Shown here: positions 44,009 to 53,399 of the stretch, piece after piece | How the letters are laid out: every line of letters starts with the position of its first letter | Position numbering within the stretch: position 1 is the first letter of the stretch | Origin: CAVVXN01 sp963772585 | Lineage (GTDB): Bacteria; Planctomycetota; PLA2; JAEUHO01 | Direction: 5' to 3' | DNA: 64,000 nucleotides | Assembly: GCA_963772585.1 (NCBI GenBank) | Contig: CAVYXV010000007.1 | Coordinates: 496,001-560,000 of the forward strand | Notes under the pieces: model-generated | Database searches by the model: none | What the model was told of the DNA's origin: nothing | Seen by the model: the letters and a program-made list of their open reading frames with translations, nothing else | Program-made: the position numbers and the translations under genes

Positions 44009-45919
44009 ATGAAGCGCCTGACCGATCCCCTCGAACCCGGCGGCAAGGGGCAGGGAGAGGCAACGGGCGCACGGCTCGCCCTCCTGGCAGTCACGGCCAT
44101 GGGCGTCGTCTACGGCGACATCGGGACGAGTCCCCTCTACGCCCTCCGCGAGTGCTTCCACGGTTCGCACGCCATCCCCGCGGGTCGCGAGCACATCCTC
44201 GGGATCCTCTCGCTGGTGTTCTGGTCGCTGATCCTCGTGGTGTCGGTGAAGTACCTGCTCTACGTGATGCGCGCCCACAACCAGGACGAGGGCGGGATCC
44301 TGGCCCTGATGGCGCTGATCCACCCCGCACACGGCGACGGCAAGGGCGGGCGGCGGGCGCTGGTGCTCCTCGGCATCTTCGGGGCCGCCCTCCTCTACGG
44401 GGACGGCAGCATCACGCCCGCCATCTCGGTCCTCAGCGCGGTCGAGGGCCTCGAGGTGGCCGCGCCGGCGCTGGACCCCTACATCGTGCCGATCACGGTG
44501 GTCATCCTCGTGTTCCTGTTCCTGTTCCAGCGCCACGGCACGTCGGTGGTCGGTGGCGTCTTCGGCATCGCCATGACCGTCTGGTTCACCGTGTTGGCCA
44601 TCCTGGGGCTCCGCGGCATCCTCGCGGATCCAGAGATCCTCCAGGCGCTGCTGCCGACGCACGCCGTGCGCTTCTTCGCCGACACCGGGTGGAGCGGATT
44701 CGCCGTCCTCGGCGCCGTCTTTCTCGTGGTCACCGGCGGCGAGGCCCTCTACGCCGACCGCGGCCACTTCGGCGCGCGGCCGATCCGGCTCGCGTGGTTC
44801 GCCTTCGTGCTCCCGGCGCTGCTCCTGAACTACTTCGGGCAGGGGGCGCTCCTTCTGGGGCAGCCCCAGACTGCGCGGAACCCCTTCTTCCTGCTCGCGC
44901 CTTCCTGGGCGACGTTCCCGCTGGTGGCGCTCTCGACTGTCGCCACGATCATCGCCTCCCAGGCCGTCATCTCGGGGGCCTTCTCGCTCACGCGCCAGGC
45001 CATCCAACTGGGCTACGCGCCGCGGATCACCGTCCGCCACACCTCCGAGGAGGAGATCGGGCAGGTCTACGTGCCGGCCGTGAATTGGCTCCTGATGCTC
45101 TTGACGATCGGCCTCGTCCTGGCCTTCCGCCGCTCCACCCACCTGGCCTCGGCGTACGGCATCGCCGTCTCGACCACCATGGTGATCACCACCATTCTCG
45201 CCTACGCCGTCGCGCGGCAACTGTGGGGCTGGCCGCGCTGGGCCGTCATGCTGCTGTCGGTCACGTTCCTGGTGATCGACCTCTCGTTCTTCGGCGCGAA
45301 CCTGCTCAAGATCACCGGCGGCGGCTGGTATCCCATCGCCCTGGCCCTCGTGGTGTTCACCATCATGACGACGTGGCGCGCCGGGCGACGGTACATCGCG
45401 AAGGAACGGGCGGAGTCGCAGAAGTCCCTGGAGGCGTTCATCGCGGAGGATCTGCCCGACCAGCGGGTCCCAGGGGTCGCCGTCTTCGTCACGGGTGCGC
45501 TGCGCGCCACTCCATCCGCGCTCCAGGACCAGGTGACCTTCAACGGGGTGGCGCACGAGACCCTGCTGGTTCTCACGATCCGCATCGAGAGTGTCCCGCG
45601 CGTTCCCGCCTCCGACCGCTGCGCGATCCACCGCCTGGACAAGGGCGTCTATCGCGTGCTCGCGCGGTACGGATACCTGCAGGTGCCGCGCGTTTCGGGG
45701 CTCCTGAGGCTCTGCCAGGAGGACGGCGTCCCCGTCGATCCCTCCGAAGTCCTGTACTTCGTGGGCCGCGAAACCGCCATCCCGACGCGGGGCAAGGGGC
45801 TGACGCGCTGGCGCGCCGCCCTCTTCTCCTTCCTCACGCGCGTGGCGGTTCGCCCCTCCGACCGCTTCGGCATCCCGCACGACCGCGTGGTCGAGTTGGG
45901 CGTCGAGGTGGAGCTGTAG
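44009..45919 (+). CDS. kup: KUP-type potassium uptake protein
   Basis: 636 residues, full length. The first helix carries the family signature GVVYGDIGTSPLYALRECF (about 32-50). Next come ILSLVFWSLILVVSVKYLLY, AHNQDEGGILALMALI and LYGDGSITPAISVLSAVEGL, all typical of Kup/TrkD. Twelve transmembrane helices are expected, then a cytoplasmic C-terminal domain of about 170 residues (RVPASDRCAIHRLDKGVYRV). It imports K+ with protons across the inner membrane. It converges on the ATP synthase operon with a 21-bp gap. Confidence 0.96.
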   Translation: MKRLTDPLEPGGKGQGEATGARLALLAVTAMGVVYGDIGTSPLYALRECFHGSHAIPAGREHILGILSLVFWSLILVVSVKYLLYVMRAHNQDEGGILALMALIHPAHGDGKGGRRALVLLGIFGAALLYGDGSITPAISVLSAVEGLEVAAPALDPYIVPITVVILVFLFLFQRHGTSVVGGVFGIAMTVWFTVLAILGLRGILADPEILQALLPTHAVRFFADTGWSGFAVLGAVFLVVTGGEALYADRGHFGARPIRLAWFAFVLPALLLNYFGQGALLLGQPQTARNPFFLLAPSWATFPLVALSTVATIIASQAVISGAFSLTRQAIQLGYAPRITVRHTSEEEIGQVYVPAVNWLLMLLTIGLVLAFRRSTHLASAYGIAVSTTMVITTILAYAVARQLWGWPRWAVMLLSVTFLVIDLSFFGANLLKITGGGWYPIALALVVFTIMTTWRAGRRYIAKERAESQKSLEAFIAEDLPDQRVPGVAVFVTGALRATPSALQDQVTFNGVAHETLLVLTIRIESVPRVPASDRCAIHRLDKGVYRVLARYGYLQVPRVSGLLRLCQEDGVPVDPSEVLYFVGRETAIPTRGKGLTRWRAALFSFLTRVAVRPSDRFGIPHDRVVELGVEVEL

Positions 45920-45940
45920 CGGAGAGCGGGGGCAGGATGC

Positions 45941-46342
45941 CTACGAGTCGGCCATGCGGAGCCGCGCGCGGGCACGGGCGAGGGCGTGTTCCTTGGCGGC
46001 GAAGGCCTCCTCGTCGGTCGGCACGAGGGCGAGCGCCGCGGCAAGGTCCGCGCGGGCCTCTTCGGCCCGGGCGACGACGACGTCCTTCCTCTCCACCTTC
46101 TCGGCCAGGATGCTCACCACGTTCTCGATCACCTGCACCACGCCGCCGTCGAGGAAGTAGCGTTCCGTGCCGGTGCCGGTCGTGACGCGCAACTCACCGG
46201 TGCCGAGCGCGCCCACGAACGGCGCGTGTCGGGGGAGGAACGCCACCTCCCCGTCGTGGGCGGGGACCACGACGCTCTGCGCCCGCCCCTCGAAGGCGGC
46301 GCCCTCCGGCGTGATCACGGCGACCTCGAGGTCGGAGCCCAT
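45941..46342 (-). CDS. atpC: ATP synthase F1 epsilon subunit
   Basis: 133 residues. The N-terminal beta-sandwich is clear: LEVAVITPEGAAFEGRAQSV, VVPAHDGEVAFLPRHAPFVG and YFLDGGVVQVIENVVSILAE. The C-terminal two-helix hairpin follows (DVVVARAEEARADLAAAL, EHALARARARLRMAD). Epsilon couples the c-ring to gamma and can inhibit ATP hydrolysis. It is the last gene of the minus-strand operon, 3 bp after atpD, and faces kup tail to tail. Confidence 0.95.
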   Translation of the reverse strand: MGSDLEVAVITPEGAAFEGRAQSVVVPAHDGEVAFLPRHAPFVGALGTGELRVTTGTGTERYFLDGGVVQVIENVVSILAEKVERKDVVVARAEEARADLAAALALVPTDEEAFAAKEHALARARARLRMADS

Positions 46343-46345
46343 GGC

Positions 46346-47776
46346 CTACGCCTCCATCTCCTTGGCCTTGGCCTCGGCCTCCTCGATCGCGCCGACGTAC
46401 ATGAAGGCGCCCTCGGGAAGGTGGTCCCACTTGCCCTCGCAGAGCTCCCTGAAGGAGCGGACCGTCTCGGCGAGCGGGACGTTCTTGCCCTCGAAGCCCG
46501 TGAAGACCTCGGCCACGAAGAACGGCTGGGAGAGGAAGCGCTCGATCCGGCGTGCCCGTTCGACGAGGACCTTGTCCTCCTCGGAGAGTTCCTCCACGCC
46601 GAGAATGGCGATGATGTCCTGGAGCTCCTTGTAGCGCTGGAGGATTCGCACGACCTCGCGCGCGACCCCGTAGTGCTCCTCGCCGACCACCTGCGGATCC
46701 AAGATGCGCGAGGATGACCGGAGAGGATCGACGGCCGGGTAGATGCCCTTCTCGGCGATGCTCCGCTCGAGGACCGTGAAGGCGTCGAGGTGGGTGAAGG
46801 CCGTCGCCGGCGCCGGGTCCGTGAGGTCGTCGGCCGGCACGTAGATGGCCTGGATCGAGGTGATGGCGCCCTGCTTCGTGGACGTGATGCGCTCCTGGAG
46901 CTCACCCATCTCCGTCGCCAGCGTCGGCTGGTAGCCCACGGCCGACGGCATGCGGCCCAGCAGCGCCGAGACCTCGCTGCCCGCCTGCGTGAAGCGGAAG
47001 ATGTTGTCGATGAAGAGGAGGACGTCCGTGCCCTTGGAGTCGCGGAAGTACTCCGCCATGGTGAGCGCCGACAATCCCACGCGGAGGCGGGCACCGGGCG
47101 GCTCGTTCATCTGCCCGAACACCATGACCGTCTGGTCGAGCACCGACCGCCCCGTGTCGCCGATCTTGGCGTCCTGCATCTCGAGCCACAGGTCGTTGCC
47201 CTCGCGCGTGCGCTCTCCCACGCCCGCGAAGACCGAGAAGCCCGAGTGGAACCGGGCGATGCGGGCGATCAGCTCCTGGATGATGACCGTCTTGCCCACG
47301 CCCGCGCCGCCGAAGAGCCCCGTCTTGCCGCCTCGGACGTATGGGGTCAGGAGATCGATGACCTTGATACCCGTCTCGAACACCTGCGTCTTGGGCTCGA
47401 GGTTCTCGAAGGCCGGGGGCTCGTGGTGGATGGGGCGCCGCTCCTCGACCTGGACCGGCCCGCGCTTGTCGATGGGCTCGCCGAGAAGGTTGAACACGCG
47501 CCCGAGCGTGCTCTCGCCCACGGGGACCGTCACGGGACTGCCCGTGTCCACCGCACCCTGCCCGCGCATCAGGCCGTCTGTGGAGCCCAGGGCCACGCAG
47601 CGGACGCGCCCGCCGCCCAGATGGGTCTGGACCTCTCCGACCAGGCGCTGGATCTCGCCGCCCTCGAGCTGGATCTCGCATTCGAGGGCGTTGTGGATGT
47701 TGGGGAGCTGGTCCTGGGGGAACTCGGCGTCGAACGTAGAACCGATGACCTGCGTGATCTGGCCGGTCGTAGGCAT
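46346..47776 (-). CDS. atpD: ATP synthase F1 beta subunit
   Basis: 476 residues, normal length. It starts GQITQVIGSTFDAEFPQDQL. The catalytic P-loop is GLFGGAGVGKTVIIQELI, followed by the catalytic Glu in VFAGVGERTREGNDLW and Walker B in DVLLFIDNIFRFTQAGSEVS. The DELSEED-region equivalent reads GVEELSEEDKVLVERARRI. Three beta subunits hold the catalytic sites on the cytoplasmic side of the inner membrane. GGAGA lies upstream of the ATG. It lies between atpG (34-bp gap) and atpC. Confidence 0.98.
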   Translation of the reverse strand: MPTTGQITQVIGSTFDAEFPQDQLPNIHNALECEIQLEGGEIQRLVGEVQTHLGGGRVRCVALGSTDGLMRGQGAVDTGSPVTVPVGESTLGRVFNLLGEPIDKRGPVQVEERRPIHHEPPAFENLEPKTQVFETGIKVIDLLTPYVRGGKTGLFGGAGVGKTVIIQELIARIARFHSGFSVFAGVGERTREGNDLWLEMQDAKIGDTGRSVLDQTVMVFGQMNEPPGARLRVGLSALTMAEYFRDSKGTDVLLFIDNIFRFTQAGSEVSALLGRMPSAVGYQPTLATEMGELQERITSTKQGAITSIQAIYVPADDLTDPAPATAFTHLDAFTVLERSIAEKGIYPAVDPLRSSSRILDPQVVGEEHYGVAREVVRILQRYKELQDIIAILGVEELSEEDKVLVERARRIERFLSQPFFVAEVFTGFEGKNVPLAETVRSFRELCEGKWDHLPEGAFMYVGAIEEAEAKAKEMEA

Positions 47777-47810
47777 GGGGATCTCCGGAACGCGAAGGGC
47801 GGGGGACGGA

Positions 47811-48680
47811 TCAGCTCAAGGCTGCCGCGCCGCCGATGATCTCGCTCAACTCCGTCGTGATCTGGGCCTGGCGGCTGCGGTTGTACTTCTTGGTCAGCAT
47901 CGTGATCAGGTCGTTGGCGTTGTCCGTGGCGTTCTTCATCGCCAACTTGCGGGCGGACTGCTCGCTCACGCCCGCGTCCAGGAAGGCCTGGAACACCTTC
48001 AGTCGGACGCTCCGCGGGAGGAGCTCCTTGAGAATCGTGACGGGGTCGGGGGAGAAGATCCAGTCGCGCCCCGCACCGGCGGGCTTGTTCGACGACTCCG
48101 GCGGCGACAGGGGCAGTACCTGCTCGACGACCGGCATCTGCCGGGATGCGGAGAGGAACTTCGTGTACACGACGTGGAGCGCGTCGAGCTCGCCCGAGGC
48201 GAACGCCTCCACCAGCGGGGTGATCAGGGCGTCCACGTCATCGAACGCGGGGCGGTCGTCGATGTGGGTGATGGTGCTCGTGAATTGCACGCCTCGGTAG
48301 CGCAGCATCGTCATGATGCGCTTGCCGACGACATGGACCTGGACCTCGTCCGCCTCGACTTCCAAGGTCTTCAGTACCTGGTGCGCCAAGCGGGCGATGC
48401 TCGAGTTGTATCCGCCGCAGAGCCCCCGGTTGCTGCCGACGGCCAGCACGGCGACGCGTTTCGGCGCGCGGATCTCCAGCAGGGGATGACGGATCTCCCC
48501 GGCCGCGGCGGAGAGCTCGGCAATCACGGCGCCGAGCCGGTCCGTGTACGGTCGGGCCGCCACGGCCCTCTGGAAGGCCTTCTTGAAGCGCGCCGCGGCG
48601 ATCTTCTCCATCGTGCCGGTGATCTTGGCGATGTTCCGGATCGACTTGGCGCGGTTGAGGATGGCGCGGGGCTTGGCCAT
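47811..48680 (-). CDS. atpG: ATP synthase F1 gamma subunit
   Basis: 289 residues. The N-terminal helix is RAILNRAKSIRNIAKITGTM and KIAAARFKKAFQRAVAARPY, the usual gamma start. The Rossmann-like middle has AVLAVGSNRGLCGGYNSSIA and the C-terminal helix is NDLITMLTKKYNRSRQAQIT with the conserved TTELSEIIGGAAAL. Gamma is the central rotor shaft. It follows atpA by 9 bp. No insertion or deletion is apparent. Confidence 0.97.
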   Translation of the reverse strand: MAKPRAILNRAKSIRNIAKITGTMEKIAAARFKKAFQRAVAARPYTDRLGAVIAELSAAAGEIRHPLLEIRAPKRVAVLAVGSNRGLCGGYNSSIARLAHQVLKTLEVEADEVQVHVVGKRIMTMLRYRGVQFTSTITHIDDRPAFDDVDALITPLVEAFASGELDALHVVYTKFLSASRQMPVVEQVLPLSPPESSNKPAGAGRDWIFSPDPVTILKELLPRSVRLKVFQAFLDAGVSEQSARKLAMKNATDNANDLITMLTKKYNRSRQAQITTELSEIIGGAAALS

Positions 48681-48689
48681 GGCGCTCGG

Positions 48690-50199
<1,510 letters not shown>

Positions 50200-50216
<17 letters not shown>

Positions 50217-50775
50217 GCTTGCCTCTCTCCTTCACTCTCTGGCGCAGGTCGGCCAGCATTCGCCTCGCGCTTCCGTCGAGCACCTGGTGCCCGACTTCGA
50301 GCCGCGCTCCCGCGATCAGCTCGGGCGCCACGACGTGCTCCATCAGGGGTTCCTTGCCCGTGGCCGTCCGGATGCGATCGACCCATTCCTGGACCTTGCC
50401 TTCGGGGACTTCGGTGGCGGTCTCGAGCCGCACGGGGACGCGGCCCAGCCGGTGATCCAACCAGGCTTCGAAGGCCACCGCGACGGCATCGATGTTCCGG
50501 CCTCTCCCGTGGCGCATGAGCACCCGGACGAAGTCGGAGACGAGGGGCGGCAGGTCGGCCAGCAGCTTCCGCAACGAGTCCCGCTTCCGTGCCTGGGGAA
50601 CCATGGCGGAGAGGAAGTACGCGCGGAAGTAGCGATCCTCGGCCCACGCGGCCCCGAGCGCCGAGAGGGCATCTCCGACCTCCCGGAGCAGGGCTTCGCC
50701 GCCCCGGGCGTCCGTCACCTGGCCGAGCGCCTCGGCGTAGACGTGGGCGAGCGGGTCGACGTGGCGCGTGCTCAT
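50200..50775 (-). CDS. atpH: ATP synthase F1 delta subunit
   Basis: 191 residues. The N-terminal helical domain (DPLAHVYAEALGQVTDARGG, FFLSAMVPQARKR-like YFRAYFLSAMVPQARKRDSL) and the C-terminal segment ELIAGARLEVGHQVLDGSAR with RMLADLRQRV are typical of delta/OSCP. It ties F1 to the b-subunit stalk. The start overlaps the atpF stop by 4 nt and its end overlaps atpA by 17 nt, so the three are coupled. Confidence 0.95.
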
Positions 50776-51389
50776 CCCTTCCCGCCCGTCCGTTCCGTCG
50801 TGAACTGGCTCACGACATCGTCCACCAGGGCGGCGTTGTCTTCCGCCGTGAGGTTCCTCTTGACGATCCGGGAGGCGGCCTCGGTGGCGATCGCGGTGAC
50901 CTCGCCGAGGATCTCGTCGATGGCCGCCTGCTTCGCCTGCTCGATCTCGCGCCGCGAGCGCTGGATCGTGTCCTCGGCGTTCTTCCGGGCATCCTCTTCG
51001 ATCCGTACCCGCACCGCCTCGGCGTTCGTCCGTGCCTCCTCGGCGATGGCCCGGGCCTCCCCCGTCGCCTCGTCGAGTTTCCGCTTGTATTCGTCGGCCA
51101 TCGCCCGGGCGTCGTCGCTCGCCTTCTGGGCGTCGGCGACGGCCCGGCGGATGGTCTCCTCGCGCTTCTGGAGACCGTCCAGGATCGGCCGCCAGGCGAA
51201 CTTGGTGAGCACGACCAGCAGCAGCAGGAAGACGATGATGGCCACGACGGCGGTGGCGACGTCCACGTGGATCAGGCTGGGACCCTCTTCGGCGTGCGCC
51301 TCGTCCGCGGCCCAGGCCGGCGCGCCCGCGACGAACGCGCCGACGAGCACGAGGAGAAGGGCCGGCGCCAACCAGCGACGAACTGTCAT
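50772..51389 (-). CDS. atpF: ATP synthase F0 b subunit with N-terminal signal-like extension
   Basis: 205 residues, longer than the usual 156-170. A first hydrophobic stretch (LAPALLLVLVGAFVAGAPAWAADEA) looks like a cleavable signal peptide with an AWA cleavage site. The true membrane anchor follows (VATAVVAIIVFLLLLVVLTK, about 45-65), with FAWRPILDGLQKREETIRRA leading into the long charged stalk helix. Subunit b dimers hold F1 to the a subunit. A signal-like extension on b is seen in some bacterial phyla; cleavage is inference. GGAGG lies 6 nt upstream. Confidence 0.95.
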   Translation of the reverse strand: MTVRRWLAPALLLVLVGAFVAGAPAWAADEAHAEEGPSLIHVDVATAVVAIIVFLLLLVVLTKFAWRPILDGLQKREETIRRAVADAQKASDDARAMADEYKRKLDEATGEARAIAEEARTNAEAVRVRIEEDARKNAEDTIQRSRREIEQAKQAAIDEILGEVTAIATEAASRIVKRNLTAEDNAALVDDVVSQFTTERTGGKG

Positions 51390-51457
51390 CCTAGTCCTCC
51401 GGGAATCGATGCCGCGAGGGTGGGGGAAGGGGCGGCCGGGAAGCCGCCGTGGCGCGG

Positions 51458-51736
51458 CTACGACGGCTTGACGAGGAGGATCACGACCAGCGCGAAGAAG
51501 GTGAACCCCTCGATCAGCGCCGCCGTGATGATCATCGACGTGAAGATGCCGGGACGGGCCTCGGGCTGGCGGGCGATCGACTCGACGGCCTTGGCGCCGA
51601 TCATTCCGATGCCCTTGGCGGCGCCGAGCACGATCAGGCCGGCGCCCACGCCGAGGCCCAGCGTGCCGAAGTTCGGCATCACCGTGCTGTCGGCGGCGGC
51701 GAGGAGGAGGTTGCTGAACAGCGGGATCAGGCCCAT
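51458..51736 (-). CDS. atpE: ATP synthase F0 c subunit
   Basis: 92 residues. A hydrophobic N-terminal stretch (LIPLFSNLLLAAADS) may be a signal or a short extra helix. Helix 1 is GTLGLGVGAGLIVLGAAKGI, the polar loop has the ARQPEARP motif, and helix 2 is FTSMIITAALIEGFTFFALV with the ion-binding Glu at residue 76. The residues that mark Na+ rings (a Gln in helix 1 and ES next to the carboxylate helix) are not seen, so H+ coupling is likely. CAGGAG precedes the ATG. Gaps of 68-82 bp flank it. Confidence 0.95.
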   Translation of the reverse strand: MGLIPLFSNLLLAAADSTVMPNFGTLGLGVGAGLIVLGAAKGIGMIGAKAVESIARQPEARPGIFTSMIITAALIEGFTFFALVVILLVKPS

Positions 51737-51818
51737 GTCCTGGACTCCTGTTTCAGACGCGCGTGGCGCGCATTCGGGAAAAGGTCGAAACGGGGCTTCG
51801 TCGGCCGCGGGGTGCCAT

Positions 51819-52646
51819 CTAGTGCGACTCCTCCACGGCCATGCCGACGAAGAGAATGGTCAGGTAGGTGAAGATGTAGGCCTGCAGGAACGCCACCAAG
51901 AGCTCCAGCAGGTTGAGGAAGAGCGCGCCGAGGATGGAGGCGCCGGTGATCCCGAGCGATGCGCCGCCCCGGGCGATGCCGTACGCGCCGAAGCCCATGA
52001 GGACGCCGAGCACGACGTGTCCGGCCACCATGTTCGCGAAGAGACGCATGGCCAGTGCGAAGGGCTTGACGAAGGCGCCGAGGATCTCGAGCGGCGCCAT
52101 GAGGATCGCCATGTACATCGGCGCGTGCCCGAGAAGGAACTCGAAGTGGCGACCGCCCTTGGCCCGCATGCCGCCGAAGTGGATCACGAAGAAAGAGCAC
52201 ACCGCGAGGCCTGCCGTGATCATCAGGTTCGCCGTCGCCGTTCCCTGCATGTGGGCGAGAGCGGGGCTCGCGAACCCCAGGAAGGCCCCCAGCGGGATCA
52301 TGCCCAGGAGGTTCGCCGTCAGGATGAGGAAGAACATCGTCCAGACGAACGGCATGTAGCGATCGGTGAACGTGCCCAGAGCCGGACGGGCCATCTCATC
52401 GCGGATGTACTCGCACACCGCCTCGATCAAGTTCGCGAAGCCCTTCGGGATGATGCCCCGGGAGCGCGCCCCGATGGGGAGCACGATCGCCAGCAGGACC
52501 GCACTCAGGATGAGCATCACCACGTGGTTCGTGAACGAGTAGCCGCCCACCTCGAAGAGCTTGTGGGGCAGGACATGCGCGAGCGGGTCCTCGTCCGCGG
52601 CGAGGATGGTCGGGAGGTGGGAGAGAAGAGCGGCGGCTGTCGTCAT
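51819..52646 (-). CDS. atpB: ATP synthase F0 a subunit
   Basis: 275 residues from the ATG at 52646, chosen because it overlaps the upstream atpI-like stop by 4 nt. Helices include SFTNHVVMLILSAVLLAIVL and YMPFVWTMFFLILTANLLGM. The essential Arg lies in PFALAMRLFANMVAGHVVLG, and the last helices read LLVAFLQAYIFTYLTILFVG. Subunit a forms the proton half-channels beside the c-ring. The frame is open further upstream, but that part overlaps the atpI-like gene. Confidence 0.95.
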   Translation of the reverse strand: MTTAAALLSHLPTILAADEDPLAHVLPHKLFEVGGYSFTNHVVMLILSAVLLAIVLPIGARSRGIIPKGFANLIEAVCEYIRDEMARPALGTFTDRYMPFVWTMFFLILTANLLGMIPLGAFLGFASPALAHMQGTATANLMITAGLAVCSFFVIHFGGMRAKGGRHFEFLLGHAPMYMAILMAPLEILGAFVKPFALAMRLFANMVAGHVVLGVLMGFGAYGIARGGASLGITGASILGALFLNLLELLVAFLQAYIFTYLTILFVGMAVEESH

Positions 52647-53068
52647 GTCCCGTCGGCTTTCTCCGGCGGCCCTGCCCGGGGCCCGGCGACACTCGCGCGG
52701 CTCAGGGAAACGAGACCCCGAACCTCCATTGCGAGCAGGGAAAGGTAGGCCAAGACGAGCCCGATGGCCAAGGGCTCCCGAGGGAAAGGAAGCGAAAACA
52801 GCGCCACGACGGCCATCGCCAGCGTGGACAGCAGGCGGATTCCCACGCCGGCCAGCGCCGCGTTCAGGACGGCGTCCTCGCTTCGGCGGAAGAACAGCAG
52901 GGGCAGGTGGCCGAGCACCGCTCCCAGCCATGCGATGCCCACGCCCACGGCCAGGGCGATCAGGCCGGATCCCCTCGCCAGCGCCCAGGCCGGCCATGCG
53001 CCCACCACGAAGGCCAGGCCTCCGGCCGTCGCGATGGCCAGCACGTAGCGGATCCCGAAGATTCCCAC
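52643..53068 (-). CDS. Small membrane protein, atpI-like position
   Basis: 141 residues, with four predicted membrane segments: YVLAIATAGGLAFVVGAWPA, LIALAVGVGIAWLGAVLGHL, LLSTLAMAVVALFSLPF and AIGLVLAYLSLLAMEVRGLV. The pattern matches the AtpI/UncI-like proteins encoded between atpZ and atpB, which help c-ring assembly or Mg2+ handling. Sequence identity to AtpI cannot be judged by eye, so the name rests on position and topology. GTG start, 19 bp after atpZ; its stop overlaps atpB by 4 nt. Confidence 0.75.
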   Translation of the reverse strand: MGIFGIRYVLAIATAGGLAFVVGAWPAWALARGSGLIALAVGVGIAWLGAVLGHLPLLFFRRSEDAVLNAALAGVGIRLLSTLAMAVVALFSLPFPREPLAIGLVLAYLSLLAMEVRGLVSLSRASVAGPRAGPPEKADGT

Positions 53069-53087
53069 CGTGCGTGGGATACCCGAA

Positions 53088-53363
53088 TCAGCGTTCCCCG
53101 TCGCCCTCCTCCCGGGGCGGACCGAGGAAGGGGCGGACGAGAAGCCACGTCCCCCCCGCGATGCCCAGGAAGGCCCCGACCACCGTCAGCCATGGCGTCG
53201 TGGCCCAGCGGGCGTCGGCGATCGACCCCAGCCACGCGAGGAGCGCCACGCTCGCGGCGAACTCCAGGCCCGCACCGGTGTAGCGAGCGGCACGGATCAT
53301 GGGATGGACGCCCCGCTCGGAGGGCGGTTCCTGGCGCGCGGGCGGGGTCGGTGTCCTGGGCAT
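53088..53363 (-). CDS. atpZ: AtpZ-like protein, head of the ATP synthase operon
   Basis: 91 residues with two membrane segments: YTGAGLEFAASVALLAWLGS and PWLTVVGAFLGIAGGTWLLV. The G-L-E-F opening of the first helix and the GxxxG-rich second helix are typical of AtpZ/AtpI (F0F1-ATPase subunit 1) proteins, reported to work with AtpI as a cation channel or assembly factor. ATG 53363 is chosen because TATCCT lies exactly 6 nt upstream; an inner ATG at 53300 would drop the Pro-rich N-terminus. The operon shares a 36-bp divergent region with the LpxL-like gene. Confidence 0.8.
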   Translation of the reverse strand: MPRTPTPPARQEPPSERGVHPMIRAARYTGAGLEFAASVALLAWLGSIADARWATTPWLTVVGAFLGIAGGTWLLVRPFLGPPREEGDGER

Positions 53364-53369
53364 GAGCGG

Positions 53370-53375
53370 AGGATA
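53370..53375 (-). promoter_or_regulatory. TATCCT -10 box of the ATP synthase operon, leaderless type
   Basis: On the minus strand TATCCT lies 6 nt before the atpZ ATG at 53363. It would drive the complete atp operon. It faces the TATCAT box at 53387-53392 of the divergent LpxL-like gene; both fit in 36 bp. Confidence 0.55.
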
Positions 53376-53386
53376 CGCCCACTCCG

Positions 53387-53392
53387 TATCAT
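53387..53392 (+). promoter_or_regulatory. TATCAT -10 box of the LpxL-like gene, leaderless type
   Basis: TATCAT lies exactly 7 nt before the ATG at 53400, with no Shine-Dalgarno sequence between. It is back to back with the atp operon box, so the two polymerases would compete for overlapping sites. Confidence 0.55.
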
Positions 53393-53399
53393 CGCGTGC

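Noticed and set aside
51458..51736. Na+-coupled ATP synthase
   Set aside because: The c subunit has the carboxylate Glu76 but lacks the Gln and ES residues that mark Na+-binding rings.
53364..53399. Conventional -35/-10 promoter pairs at the TAnnnT boxes
   Set aside because: No TTGACA-like hexamer is found 16-18 nt upstream of the boxes checked (atpZ, parA, gmhB, 10246), so only the -10 element is claimed.
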